Assembly: GCA_964371075.1 (NCBI GenBank)
Contig: CAYJKN010000005.1
Coordinates: forward strand, 306,744-370,743
DNA length: 64,000 bases
Source: UTCHB3 sp964371075
GTDB lineage: Bacteria; Bacteroidota; Ignavibacteria; Ignavibacteriales; Ignavibacteriaceae
Reading direction: 5' to 3'
The notes under the pieces were generated by a model, which was given only the letters and a program-made list of their open reading frames with translations, did not search any database and was not told the origin of the DNA. The position numbers and the translations under genes were made by a program. Of the stretch, positions 26,250-35,905 are shown piece after piece; positions within the stretch are counted from its first letter, which is position 1, and each line of letters opens with the position of its first letter.

Positions 26250-28352
26250 TTACCTCTTCCCTTTTAATATCTCGGTTGCAAGTTTTTTTGCACCGTAGAG
26301 GTCGGAGATGGCTTCAACCATTCCTTGAGAGTGGACAGCGATTGCGCGGTTGGCTTCGTCGGTGTAGATGAAGTCGGCAGTGAGACTTTCGATGTTGCCG
26401 TCGAATACGAGTCCCACAATTTTTCCATCTTTGTTGATCATTGGACTGCCGGAGTTGCCTCCGATGATATCGTTGGTGGTGATAAAATTGAGCGGAGTTG
26501 AAAGATCAAATTCCTTTGGCAGATTCTCCCATATTTTTGGAAGATTAAAGGGGAATTTTTTACCAAATGAATGATATCTGTCGAGAACCCCGTAAAATGT
26601 GGTTTTTACAGGTGCCGTGGTTCCGTTATAATCATAACCTTTTACAACACCATCGTTGATTCTGAGTGTAAATGTGGCATCAGGCGGGATCGATTCACCG
26701 TAAACTTCAAATAGTGCTTCACCCAAAAGGCTGTTGTTGATGGCATCCCTCTGAAGAATTTCTTTGTTGATTTTTCCGTATTCCATAAATTTTTTCTTTG
26801 CGGTCAGGATAAACTTTATAACAGGATCATCAGAATTCAGGACATCATCTGGTGAGCCTTTTAACAGCGCATCACGATAATTTTTATCCATCAATTTGGT
26901 GGTGGAAAGTAGGTGATCCCTTGCATCACTCCCCGTTTTATCGGCGAAGAGCATGTTGATGAGTTCTTTGTTATTTCCGAGGTTTCTGAAGATCAGATTT
27001 ACCTGCACCTGAAGATATCTGCGCTGGGATTCAAGATTCATGGTTGACGGGAAAAATGTACCTGCCAATGAATCAAGTTTTGATTCCGAATATTTGTTTG
27101 GATCACCCTTTTTTGTTTCGGCAATGGTAACCAGAGTGGATGCAACCCTAAAAAGTTCGGGCATGTATCTGCGGTTGAAGTTATATCCAAAAAGTTCACG
27201 GGCTATCGGTTTAAGCTGTTCACGACCTTCAGCCACTTCACCCCAGATATGTCCATATTTGGCTTTAAGTTTTGGATTGGACATAACAGCGTGTTTAAAA
27301 TTCTTTTCAAAATCGTTTTTGCGGGCAATAAGATAAGGGTCATTTAACCCTTTGTAAATTCCATCATAAACTTTTAGACCGTTTCCGATCGAATAAAGTT
27401 CGGCGATCATTTTGTAATTTTCAGTGTTGCCGTCGAGAACCTGCTCTTCGATTATTTTGTAGAGGTCACCCAGCCATTCAACAATCGGGAGATTCTGGAA
27501 ATCGCGTTCAAATTCCATTTGTGCAATTGTATTGATGCGGGAAGTGCTGCCGGGGTTACCAATCACAAAAACGGCTTCACCTTCATCGGCACCTTTTTCG
27601 CTCCAACCAAAATAATCTTCTGTAGTAATCGGTTTTCCGTTTTCATAAGCACGGAAGAACATACAGTCGAGTCCATAACGGGGATAGGTGAAGTTATCGT
27701 AATCACCCCCCATTTTTGCAGTTCTTAGGTCGGGGGCAAAAACGAGACGGACATCATCATATTTTTTGTAGCCATAAAGGGAGTGTCTTCCGCCATTGTA
27801 AAGAGGAACCACCTGGAAATCGAGTCCCGGATTTTTTGATTCGACTTCATTTTTTAGCTCTTCACTTTTGGCTTTTTTTATTTCAACCTTTTCTTCATCA
27901 GTTTTTGCTGTTAGAAGGGCTTCGTTGATTTTTTCCGTAACATCTTCTATATAAATAAGTTGTTCGATAAAAAGATCGGGAATTCTTCTTTCGTTGGATC
28001 CATCACCGGCATAAAAACCGTCTTTCAGAAAATCCTCACCCTCCTTTTGGCCTTTGGAAATGATATTTCGACCACAGTGGTGATTGGTCATTATGAGACC
28101 ATCTTGCGAGATAAAGGAGGCAGTGCATCCTCCACCAAAACGGAGAGCAGCTTTTCTTACTTTTGTAAACCAATCTTCCGATGGGTGGAAGTTGTAGGTT
28201 TGTGCAAAATAATCGACAGGTGGTTTTTCAAATGTCCACATTTTACCCATGTCCCATTTTCCGGCTTTTACTGTATCGGGATTAAACCCAACATATTGTG
28301 CAAAGGCTGATGTGGTGACAATAACAAGGAAAAAAAGCTGCTTAAACAACAT
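26250..28352 (-). CDS. S46 family dipeptidyl peptidase (DPP7/DPP11-like)
   Basis: The 700 residues fit the family. There is a signal peptide (1-19), then W-D-M-G-K-M-W-T-F-E-K-P-P typical of S46. TNHHC at 89-93 holds the catalytic His, and GGNSGSP near 631-637 holds the catalytic Ser (about 634). These enzymes remove dipeptides from peptide N-termini in the periplasm of asaccharolytic, amino-acid using bacteria. The side-chain preference (hydrophobic or acidic) cannot be read here with confidence. It stands next to a secreted carboxypeptidase on the same strand, 19 nt apart, so both ends of peptides would be trimmed. Confidence 0.93.
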   Translation of the reverse strand: MLFKQLFFLVIVTTSAFAQYVGFNPDTVKAGKWDMGKMWTFEKPPVDYFAQTYNFHPSEDWFTKVRKAALRFGGGCTASFISQDGLIMTNHHCGRNIISKGQKEGEDFLKDGFYAGDGSNERRIPDLFIEQLIYIEDVTEKINEALLTAKTDEEKVEIKKAKSEELKNEVESKNPGLDFQVVPLYNGGRHSLYGYKKYDDVRLVFAPDLRTAKMGGDYDNFTYPRYGLDCMFFRAYENGKPITTEDYFGWSEKGADEGEAVFVIGNPGSTSRINTIAQMEFERDFQNLPIVEWLGDLYKIIEEQVLDGNTENYKMIAELYSIGNGLKVYDGIYKGLNDPYLIARKNDFEKNFKHAVMSNPKLKAKYGHIWGEVAEGREQLKPIARELFGYNFNRRYMPELFRVASTLVTIAETKKGDPNKYSESKLDSLAGTFFPSTMNLESQRRYLQVQVNLIFRNLGNNKELINMLFADKTGSDARDHLLSTTKLMDKNYRDALLKGSPDDVLNSDDPVIKFILTAKKKFMEYGKINKEILQRDAINNSLLGEALFEVYGESIPPDATFTLRINDGVVKGYDYNGTTAPVKTTFYGVLDRYHSFGKKFPFNLPKIWENLPKEFDLSTPLNFITTNDIIGGNSGSPMINKDGKIVGLVFDGNIESLTADFIYTDEANRAIAVHSQGMVEAISDLYGAKKLATEILKGKR

Positions 28353-28371
28353 AATTTGACTCCGAAAATGG

Positions 28372-30339
28372 TTATTTCAAATAAGTAAATTTCTTTGAAG
28401 CCGTGAAACCCCCGGCATTAAGCCTGAGGATATAGTTCCCGCTCACAAGATTTTCTGCTTCATAACGGAATGAGTGGCTGCCTGTCTCAAGCAAACCAAG
28501 CTCCCGTTTATCGATCTCTCTTCCTTCAATTGAGAAGATTGTAACCGTAACTTCTGAAGGAACGGGGAGATCAAAATTGAGCACCGTTGATGAATTAAAT
28601 GGATTGGGGTAATTTTGACCAAGATTAAAATTCCTGACCACTCCATTTTCGAAATTGATAATGGTACTATAATTAAACGAACCATCAAGATCGATCTGTT
28701 TTAATCTGAAATCATATACTCCGTTTTGGGAGAGGGGAATGATCACTTCATAAAACTTTGATTCAGTTGAAGTTCCGGCACCGGGGGTCTCAGAAACTTT
28801 GGTGAATTCACCACTGTTAATTGACATTTCCACTTCAAAACCGTAGTTATTGGTTTCAGTAGCTGTGCTCCAAAGGAGTTTTACTCCCCCCGATACGGCT
28901 TCAGAATTGAAGGAAGTCAACTCAACGGGCACCCATCCAACGGGGTAAATGGTAACATCAAGGGGAGTTTTAACTCCCGGAGAAACCACAACACCATTAA
29001 CTGTTACGGGGTCATACCCGGCAGCAGAGAAGGTGAGATTATAAGTTCCGGGGAAGATCATACGGGTGTAAGAACCTGAAATGGAGTCGGAATAAACTTC
29101 CGAATTGGTGAAATCGTGAGATACAACCGTGACCTTAACTTTCACAGGGACACCCTCGGGTGATTTTACCACTCCACCAACTCCCGAAAGGAGTTCGTTC
29201 ATCATATTCAACCATGCAGCTCTGTTATAATTCCAGATGGTTGGTATGTATGATGCCGCAATAAGTTTTGTGTTTGAGAGTTCGATAGTGAGTTCTCGCC
29301 CATATTTAAAATAGGTAAACCAGTCCTGTCTGCCGCCATAAACTGAATACCAGTCCCATCCGTTTGTGATACCGTTGTTAAGATCGGAGAGGTAACCGTT
29401 GTTATTGCAGTAGAAATGGACTGTGTCAGCATATCTTCTTGAGATCACCTGCCACCAGTTATCGTCGGCGTGTCTTGCAACTCTACTGTCCCACGGATAG
29501 TTGACAACCTCTGCACCACCATGGTAGTTTGCCGACATGTTAAAATATGTGGAGCTGCTGAGGTTCATCATTGCGATTGTTTCAGGCTGCCATGCAGAGC
29601 CATCTGGATGTTGCCCCTGAACAGGATCGGGGAAGTTTCTGTTGATATCGATATTATTGGCATTGCCTCTTCTGGCACCGGTTACGGTTGCATTGCCGGA
29701 ACGATAGGTGCCGTCGGGGTTTGCAGCCGGATTAATCCATATTTCGAGTCCATTTACAAGGTTTGTTATGTATGGATCTACACCATAGTTTGTGAGAAGA
29801 TGGTCGGCAAGCCGGATCATATTCACAAAAGCAGCAGTTTCGTCACCGTGCATCGAAGATGAGTGCATAAAGCGGGGCTCGGGTTCGGAAACATTCACAT
29901 TGTCGGAGATAACCACAAAAAGGATTTTTCTTCCCTGGGTTGTGGTCCCTGCATCTACAACCCGGCACAGATTTGGATAATCTGCTGCAAGGTCGTTTAA
30001 CATCTGAACATAGGTTTCGTAGCTGGGGTAAACATCCCAAAGCCCAAGTGCCTTTGGATTTCCCATCTCAACAGGGACATCCCCCGGAGGTGGCAATACT
30101 TCAACTTTGTAACCAACTTTTTGGAATTTTCTGAATTGATCTTTGTTAGCATAAGCTGTAACCATCTTTCCATCAAATTTATCGATGGAGATGATTTTGG
30201 TTATTTCCTGTAATTCCAGTTTGTTAAAAACAGGGAATCGGAAATAGACTTCACCATTCTTTTCAAAGTATTGGTCATCAACATTTTGAGCGAACAGAGA
30301 GACGGATAATACAAATAGTGCAAAAAATTGCTTGAGCAT
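28372..30339 (-). CDS. Secreted M14 zinc carboxypeptidase, T9SS cargo
   Basis: The 655-residue protein has a signal peptide (1-18, ending LFAQ). The M14 domain shows H164-G-D-E167, the R-N-F-P region at 234-237, H273 in N-Y-H-G-G, and the catalytic E353 in L-T-I-E-L. A carboxypeptidase regulatory-like beta domain follows (about 385-475), then a beta domain with S-T-A-T-E-T-N-N-Y-G-F and the sorting domain with QNYPNPFNS. The zinc site is complete. The start overlaps the stop of the FAD gene by one base (TAATG). Confidence 0.92.
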   Translation of the reverse strand: MLKQFFALFVLSVSLFAQNVDDQYFEKNGEVYFRFPVFNKLELQEITKIISIDKFDGKMVTAYANKDQFRKFQKVGYKVEVLPPPGDVPVEMGNPKALGLWDVYPSYETYVQMLNDLAADYPNLCRVVDAGTTTQGRKILFVVISDNVNVSEPEPRFMHSSSMHGDETAAFVNMIRLADHLLTNYGVDPYITNLVNGLEIWINPAANPDGTYRSGNATVTGARRGNANNIDINRNFPDPVQGQHPDGSAWQPETIAMMNLSSSTYFNMSANYHGGAEVVNYPWDSRVARHADDNWWQVISRRYADTVHFYCNNNGYLSDLNNGITNGWDWYSVYGGRQDWFTYFKYGRELTIELSNTKLIAASYIPTIWNYNRAAWLNMMNELLSGVGGVVKSPEGVPVKVKVTVVSHDFTNSEVYSDSISGSYTRMIFPGTYNLTFSAAGYDPVTVNGVVVSPGVKTPLDVTIYPVGWVPVELTSFNSEAVSGGVKLLWSTATETNNYGFEVEMSINSGEFTKVSETPGAGTSTESKFYEVIIPLSQNGVYDFRLKQIDLDGSFNYSTIINFENGVVRNFNLGQNYPNPFNSSTVLNFDLPVPSEVTVTIFSIEGREIDKRELGLLETGSHSFRYEAENLVSGNYILRLNAGGFTASKKFTYLK

Positions 30340-32072
30340 TAGTATCCGGCTTTATATAGATTGTATAGTGTGTCAAAAAGTTCGTAACGGGGTTTACCCT
30401 CGTGGAGATCGATGATCTCGTTGTACTCGTCACTGTCCATTTCAAAAGCTTCGAGGTAAGCTTCTATTTCTTCTCTTCTTACGGGTTCTTCACCCTGAAA
30501 AGTGTAGTCATCTTTCACCACATAAAAACCTGCGAGAGCAAGTTCCTGAATTTTGGCGAATTGGTGATGGGTGTTCCAAAGGTCTTTATAGGCGAAAAGT
30601 TGACATCCTGCGTTCAGAAGCACATCCTGCACTTCTTCAACAGCGATATCGGTCGGTCTTCTCTCTTTTTTGATTGCAAGAGCTGCAAGGGCACCAACTG
30701 CCTGACCAATTAACATCACACATGGTTGAAGGCGTGTGCAGCCATTTACAATATGTGAAACGGATATCGATTTTTCAGCGAGAAGAAGTCCGTTTACTCC
30801 CGCAGGGATAAGACAATCCATCGGTATCTGAAACGGTGCATTCTCGGGAAGGGGTTCGATCAATCGTTCTTCGGGTTCAAGGAAAAAATGACTGTGGTGA
30901 TGATCGAGGAAATAGTCGCCAACAGCAATGGAATCACTCACAAGGGGGGGACGAAGAGTATATTCATCGGGCACCACATCCCATTCTCTCATATAATGGT
31001 TGCCGATTCCTCTTCTGCTTTCCCGAACATAGGGCATTGGAGGAAAATGATCGGGGGTGTCATAAATGGATTCGTCAATCACCCATTCAGGATGTCCAAG
31101 TTTTGTTTGGATGTAGTGGACATAATCGCGGGTTAACTCTTTTGCCTTTTCGAGGTGCCATTCTCGCTTTTCAAAATCGTCGTAAAGTTCACGGGTTGTG
31201 GGGTAATCATTTGCTCTGAAAGGCCAGTTTAAAAGATATTTATTGCCTGGAAGTGCCGCATAGGAGATAAAACTGTCCCAGTTGTGCAGTTTGTGGTTTA
31301 AATACTCTTCATTGTTTGAATTTGCATGAAGTGCAGTCGAATTTACAAATCTTTCAGGATCATAATTTTCTGAGGCAGGAACAATTTTTGTGTTACCGGG
31401 CTCTTTTTTAAGAATTGTACAGTATGTCAGGTCCTGGATTATTTCATCGGGATCATGAGGAGCCGAAGGTTCACCAGACTCAAAAGTTGATTCCCTTCCA
31501 AACCTGAACGGTAATCCCGCTTTGTAAAGAACATCGCCATATTCGGTAGCTTCAACTGTGATGTCAGCATAGATAGGAACTTGAGAACTTGAGAACTTGA
31601 GAACTTGAGTATTTTCCGGGTTCTGTGACTCTGAGATTCCTGAGTTCTGAGGTTCTGAGGTTCCGGGGTTCTGAGGCTCTACCACCGCCCCTTTAACATG
31701 ATTCGCATCCTTAATAATAGAGACAAGTTTTGTATTGTACCAGATGGTGAGGTTTTCGCCTGCGGATTCGATAAGTTCGTCGAGAGCTTTTTTGCCAATG
31801 TGGGGTTCAAAACAGGTGAGGCTTATCCAGCCTGTGAAGGTTTTTTCAGGACCGCCGTAATGGTCTTCAATTTTTTTTCGGAATTCACCAAATAAACCTC
31901 CTCCAACTGCGTGTTTGTTACCGTCGAAAGCTGTAACTCCCGCTGCTAAAAACATACCACCGGCCATGGAGGATTCTTCCACTATCAGGGTTTTAATTCC
32001 CATCCTTGCAGCCTGGATACCGGCACAAATTCCCGAGGCTCCGCCCCCAATAATCAACAGTTCCGTTTTCAA
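30339..32072 (-). CDS. FAD-dependent oxidoreductase with an 8-bp-repeat insert
   Basis: The start is taken as TTG at 32072, which has GAAGG 7 nt upstream and lies 4 nt after the gmhA stop; an ATG at 32123 would overlap gmhA. The protein (577 residues) begins K-T-E-L-L-I-I-G-G-G-A-S-G, a Rossmann FAD loop, and has the FAD-dependent oxidoreductase (PF12831-like) fold with G-D-V-L-Y-K-A-G and a C-terminal S-x-S-H-I-V-N-G-C-T-R-L-Q-P motif. The substrate is unknown. About residues 131-165 come from 8-bp repeats (31579-31680) and look like low-complexity Q/S/P-rich linker; the core on both sides is intact. Confidence 0.85.
   Translation of the reverse strand: MKTELLIIGGGASGICAGIQAARMGIKTLIVEESSMAGGMFLAAGVTAFDGNKHAVGGGLFGEFRKKIEDHYGGPEKTFTGWISLTCFEPHIGKKALDELIESAGENLTIWYNTKLVSIIKDANHVKGAVVEPQNPGTSEPQNSGISESQNPENTQVLKFSSSQVPIYADITVEATEYGDVLYKAGLPFRFGRESTFESGEPSAPHDPDEIIQDLTYCTILKKEPGNTKIVPASENYDPERFVNSTALHANSNNEEYLNHKLHNWDSFISYAALPGNKYLLNWPFRANDYPTTRELYDDFEKREWHLEKAKELTRDYVHYIQTKLGHPEWVIDESIYDTPDHFPPMPYVRESRRGIGNHYMREWDVVPDEYTLRPPLVSDSIAVGDYFLDHHHSHFFLEPEERLIEPLPENAPFQIPMDCLIPAGVNGLLLAEKSISVSHIVNGCTRLQPCVMLIGQAVGALAALAIKKERRPTDIAVEEVQDVLLNAGCQLFAYKDLWNTHHQFAKIQELALAGFYVVKDDYTFQGEEPVRREEIEAYLEAFEMDSDEYNEIIDLHEGKPRYELFDTLYNLYKAGY
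31579..31680. repeat. 8-bp repeats inside the FAD enzyme gene
   Basis: Four ACTTGAGA-type units (31579-31610) are followed after 10 nt by seven-and-a-half degenerate TTCTGAGG-type units in strict 8-bp phase (31621-31680). The total of 102 bp is a multiple of three, so the frame is kept now. An 8-bp step would shift it. Confidence 0.9.
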
Positions 32073-32076
32073 ATTA

Positions 32077-32682
32077 TTAACCTTCAATTTTATTGGAGTA
32101 AAGTTCCAGTTCGGTGAGTTCAAAAATTATATGTCCCGCTGTGATGTGACCTTCCTGGATTCTCTGGACATTCACCGAAGGGATTATTATTGCAACATCC
32201 ACAATATCTTTAAGTTTTCCGCCGGTTCCACCGAGGAAACCAACAACTTTCATCCCTTTTCTTTTTGCCATTTCAACAGCTTTGATCACATTTCCTGAAT
32301 TGCCGGAGGTTGAAACTGCCATGAGGATGTCCCCTTCGGCTCCAAGTCCTTCAACATTTCTTGCAAAAACATTCTCAAAACCGATGTCGTTGCCGCCGGC
32401 AGTGAGGTTTGAAGTGTCGGTAGTCAGGGCAATTGCAGGAATTGCAGGGCGATTTAATTCGTGGTTCAGGCGGATCATAAATTCGGTTGCGAGATGTTGA
32501 CAGTCGGCGGCACTTCCACCATTGCCACAAAGAAGGAGTTTTTTTCCGCTTTTAAATGCATCAACAAAGAGGTTTATTGCGGCAAGAATGTCGTCTCCGC
32601 AGGCGTTAATCATATCGGTTTTGGTTAATGCGCTCTCTTTTAGCGAGTTTACCATAAAGTCTTTTTTAAGCATGATTTCCAT
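32077..32682 (-). CDS. gmhA: Phosphoheptose isomerase (SIS domain)
   Basis: The 201-residue protein matches GmhA, which turns sedoheptulose 7-phosphate into D-glycero-D-manno-heptose 7-phosphate for LPS core or S-layer glycans. Seen: CGNGGSAAD at 52-60, the zinc ligands H63 and E67 in C-Q-H-L-A-T-E-F, VSTSGNS, and Q-x-x-H-x-x-x-H near the C-terminus (Q-E-G-H-I-T-A-G-H). No other heptose genes are adjacent. An ATG three codons in is an alternative start. The FAD enzyme follows after 4 nt, but a link in function is not obvious. Confidence 0.92.
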   Translation of the reverse strand: MEIMLKKDFMVNSLKESALTKTDMINACGDDILAAINLFVDAFKSGKKLLLCGNGGSAADCQHLATEFMIRLNHELNRPAIPAIALTTDTSNLTAGGNDIGFENVFARNVEGLGAEGDILMAVSTSGNSGNVIKAVEMAKRKGMKVVGFLGGTGGKLKDIVDVAIIIPSVNVQRIQEGHITAGHIIFELTELELYSNKIEG

Positions 32683-32829
32683 TATTTATTTTAATTCAAT
32701 CTTTAAAGTTAATTGATTTAAATAAGATAGCAGGCGAATAAAGGAGTGACTTTTGAACAAAATAAAACTTATTGTTGTTGTAACAGTTAATTAGATGAAG
32801 TGAATCTGAAACTTAAACTTTGAAATAAA

Positions 32830-33972
32830 ATGGCTCTATTTTTTATAATATTCTTTTTGGTCTATGGCTCCGCCAACTTTTATGTTTTTCTCAGGGGGTT
32901 TCAAGCTCTTGAGGCGACTCCCGTTTATGTGAAAATCTTTTATTCGTCTGTTTTTATTCTGGGGGCTTCGGGGTATGTTCTTGCGAGGGTTCTTGACTGG
33001 GAAAACTGGATTTATGACATGCTTCACTTCTGGGGTGCACTTTGGTTCGCTATCCTGTTATATGCTTTTATGGCGGTGTTTCTGATCGACATTGTAAGAC
33101 TGATCGACAAGTTTTTCCCCTTTGTGCCATATAAGATATTCCCAACCATTCAATATTTTAAATTGGCAGTTTTGGGCCTGGTATTTCTTTATCTGTTGAT
33201 TGTGGTCGGGTATGGAATGTATAATGCAAACAACATTCAGATAAAAACTATGAACCTCACACTCCCTAAAAAAGGGAGTAATTTAACCGAATTGAATGTG
33301 GCGTTTTTGTCCGATACTCACTTTTCACCTATCACCGGATATGACAAAGCAGAACAGATACATCAATTGCTGGACGGCTTAAAGCCCGACCTGATTTTGA
33401 TGGGGGGAGATATAATTGATGATAAGGCTCATCACCTTATTCGACATAATATCGACAAAAAATTAAAAGAATTAAAAGCTCCTCTTGGAGTAATAACTAT
33501 TAACGGCAACCATGAATTTATAAATGGTTATGCCGAAAGTATGGATTTTATTCAAAGGACAGGGATTAAACTGCTCGCCGATTCGATGTTGGTAATCAAC
33601 GATAATCTGGTTATTGTTGGAAGGGAAGACCTCTCGATTAATCGTTTTGCCAACAAAAAAAGAAAAGAGCTTGCCGAGTTGATGGCTCCCGCAAATGCCC
33701 TAAACCTCCCTGTTATTTTGCTCGATCATCAGCCGTTTAATCTTGAACAAGCCGAACAAAACGGGGTTGATTTACAACTTTCGGGACACACCCACAACGG
33801 ACAGTTGTTTCCGGCAAATCTTGTAGTAAAAAGGATTTATGAAATGGCATGGGGTTACCTTAAGAAAGGGAAAACTCAATATTATGTCTCATCCGGCGCC
33901 GGAACATGGGGTCCTCCCGTTCGGCTTGGAAGTGATGCAGAGATTATGCTTTTTAAGATAAAGTTTGAGTGA
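32830..33972 (+). CDS. Membrane-anchored metallophosphoesterase (YkuE/YaeI-like)
   Basis: The 380-residue protein has four hydrophobic N-terminal segments (about 1-20, 35-54, 66-90, 108-130), then a calcineurin-like phosphoesterase domain: S-D162-T-H164, GGDIID at 192-197, GNHE at 226-229, L-L-D-H-Q and SGHTHNGQ. The YkuE/YaeI group includes UDP-2,3-diacylglucosamine pyrophosphatase-like and lipid-linked phosphoesterases. All metal ligands are present. The substrate is unknown; an envelope lipid is likely. Confidence 0.87.
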   Translation: MALFFIIFFLVYGSANFYVFLRGFQALEATPVYVKIFYSSVFILGASGYVLARVLDWENWIYDMLHFWGALWFAILLYAFMAVFLIDIVRLIDKFFPFVPYKIFPTIQYFKLAVLGLVFLYLLIVVGYGMYNANNIQIKTMNLTLPKKGSNLTELNVAFLSDTHFSPITGYDKAEQIHQLLDGLKPDLILMGGDIIDDKAHHLIRHNIDKKLKELKAPLGVITINGNHEFINGYAESMDFIQRTGIKLLADSMLVINDNLVIVGREDLSINRFANKKRKELAELMAPANALNLPVILLDHQPFNLEQAEQNGVDLQLSGHTHNGQLFPANLVVKRIYEMAWGYLKKGKTQYYVSSGAGTWGPPVRLGSDAEIMLFKIKFE

Positions 33973-34008
33973 CAACCACTGACCCCGACTAAACATTATA
34001 AATAAGGC

Positions 34009-34036
34009 GAAAATATACCTTTACGGGTATATTTTC
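34009..34036. terminator. Shared hairpin between convergent metallophosphoesterase and Kef genes
   Basis: An 11-bp stem (GAAAATATACC/GGTATATTTTC) with a 6-nt loop spans the stop codon of the Kef gene (34021-34023) and ends the plus-strand gene as well. The A/T-rich stem flanks could act in both directions. Confidence 0.6.
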
Positions 34037-35904
34037 CCCTTGTTGGCAAACTCTTCTCTTAACGAATCTGTATCCCAACCCGCATCGCGGTTCATATCAA
34101 CATCAGTGAAATCTGCTTTTATCATCTCTTCAAGCTCTTCAATGTTCTGCCGTGCTACAGTAAGGTATTCTTTTTTATCCTTTCTGTGATGAGCAAGTTT
34201 CTCAATCGATTCTTCGTCATGTTTGAAGAAGATATGACTCATCCTTTCGGTTTGATAAGCCCTGTAGCCAAGCATCCTCAGGGTGTCGCTCCCCATTCTT
34301 AAAGAAGTGTCCAAAGTTTCCCTGTATATTTTGTCTACCCCGGCTTCGATAAGTTCGTAGGCATCCGACCTGTCATAGGCACGGGCGAGAATTTTAACAT
34401 GCGGGAAGTGTTTCTTGATTGTATGAACCAGTTCAATCACTTTTTCGGGAATATCCAGTGCAATTATGATGATTTTTGCCTCCTCAGCCCCTGCTGCATG
34501 GAGAAGGTCATACCGCGTGGGGTCGCCATAATAAACCTTAATACCAAGCTTTCGAAGTGTCTCCACACGGTCGGAATCGTTATCGATAACAGTTGGCAAA
34601 ACTCCGTTTGCTCTTAAAAATCGACCCGCAGTATTACCAAACCGGCCAAATCCTGCAACAATAACCCTGCTTTTTTCATCAATTGTATCTGCTGATATCT
34701 CCTCTTTTGGTGTTTTATTTGCAAGAAAGGGAACAATTATTTTTTCATTTAAAGCAAAAACAAAGGGGGTAAATGCCATGCTGATGGCCACCACTGCTGT
34801 TAGCATGCCCGTTGTGTTATTGTCCAATATTCCAAGAGATGTAGAAAATGAGAAAAGAACAAAAGCAAACTCACCGACCTGCGCCAGGGCAACTGCAAAG
34901 ATCGAACTTTCGCCACTTCCCAACTTGAATATCTTGCCAATTGTGAAAACTGTAACAGCCTTTATTGTCATAAGTGAGATGGTAAGGAGCAGCAAAGTGA
35001 CGGGTTGATCAATTACCAGTCCAAAATTGATACTTGCCCCAACCGATATAAAAAACAACCCTAACAGAAGTCCTTTAAAGGGATCAATATCACTCTCGAG
35101 TTCATGGCGGTATTCACTGTTCGCCAGGACAACACCGGCAACAAAAGCACCAAGTGCAGGACTAAGTCCCACAAAATTCATCAACAAGGCTATACCTATT
35201 ACCAGTAAAAGTACCATGGCCGTAAAGATTTCCCTCATAGCGGTTTTTGCTATCAATCGAAAAACATGGCGGAGGATATACTTCCCGGTTAAAACGATAA
35301 GTACCACTGCCCCGATAACAAAAAGTGTTTGCAGCCATGCAGGAAGTGTTTCCATAAAGGAAAGATGAGCTTTTTCTACCAAAACCGTTGCCAACAACGG
35401 AAATATCGCCAAAATTGGGATTACTGCTATATCCTGAAAAAGAAGAACAGCAAAAGAACTTTGTCCTGCTCCCGATTTTATTAACCCTTTTTCTTGTAGT
35501 GTCTGCATCACAATAGCTGTTGAAGAGAGGGAGAAAGTAAGTCCAATTGCCAGGGCAGCTTTCCATTCCAAGCCAATGAGCATGGCAGCCGCCCCTACAA
35601 GAATGGTTGTAAAAACTATTTGCATCCCTCCCATGCCTGTAATGGATGTGCGAAGCCTCCAAAGAAGTGAAGGTTCCAACTCCAAACCAATTACAAAAAG
35701 CATCATAACTACACCAAATTCGGCAAAATGCATCACATCCTGTCCTTCTTTGCCAATAAGACCAAGAAGTGCGGGACCAATAAGTACACCTCCGATTAGA
35801 TAACCAAGAACCGATCCAAGTCCCAATCTCTTGGCAACAGGAACGGCTATAACCGCAGTAAGCAGATATACAAAAGCCTGATAAAAAAATCCTCCTTCGT
35901 GCAT
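34021..35904 (-). CDS. Kef-type CPA2 cation:proton antiporter with TrkA-N domain
   Basis: The 627-residue protein has about twelve hydrophobic segments (1-385; LGYLIGGVLIGPALLG, V-I-G-L-E-L) of the CPA2 antiporter fold, then a RCK/TrkA-N domain with VIVAGFGRFGNTAGRFL at about 413-429 and I-D-N-D-S. This is the architecture of KefB/KefC potassium efflux systems that protect against electrophiles by acidifying the cytoplasm. It follows its likely ancillary oxidoreductase gene by 1 nt. A C-terminal helical tail rich in charged residues is present. Confidence 0.9.
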   Translation of the reverse strand: MHEGGFFYQAFVYLLTAVIAVPVAKRLGLGSVLGYLIGGVLIGPALLGLIGKEGQDVMHFAEFGVVMMLFVIGLELEPSLLWRLRTSITGMGGMQIVFTTILVGAAAMLIGLEWKAALAIGLTFSLSSTAIVMQTLQEKGLIKSGAGQSSFAVLLFQDIAVIPILAIFPLLATVLVEKAHLSFMETLPAWLQTLFVIGAVVLIVLTGKYILRHVFRLIAKTAMREIFTAMVLLLVIGIALLMNFVGLSPALGAFVAGVVLANSEYRHELESDIDPFKGLLLGLFFISVGASINFGLVIDQPVTLLLLTISLMTIKAVTVFTIGKIFKLGSGESSIFAVALAQVGEFAFVLFSFSTSLGILDNNTTGMLTAVVAISMAFTPFVFALNEKIIVPFLANKTPKEEISADTIDEKSRVIVAGFGRFGNTAGRFLRANGVLPTVIDNDSDRVETLRKLGIKVYYGDPTRYDLLHAAGAEEAKIIIIALDIPEKVIELVHTIKKHFPHVKILARAYDRSDAYELIEAGVDKIYRETLDTSLRMGSDTLRMLGYRAYQTERMSHIFFKHDEESIEKLAHHRKDKKEYLTVARQNIEELEEMIKADFTDVDMNRDAGWDTDSLREEFANKGKIYP

Positions 35905-35905
35905 T

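Noticed and set aside
32073..32123. ATG at 32123 as start of the FAD enzyme
   Set aside because: It overlaps gmhA, while TTG at 32072 has a good ribosome site and lies right before the Rossmann loop.
35162..35662. 166-aa reading frame opposite the Kef gene
   Set aside because: It lies fully inside the well-supported antiporter gene in another frame, with no recognisable protein pattern or ribosome site.
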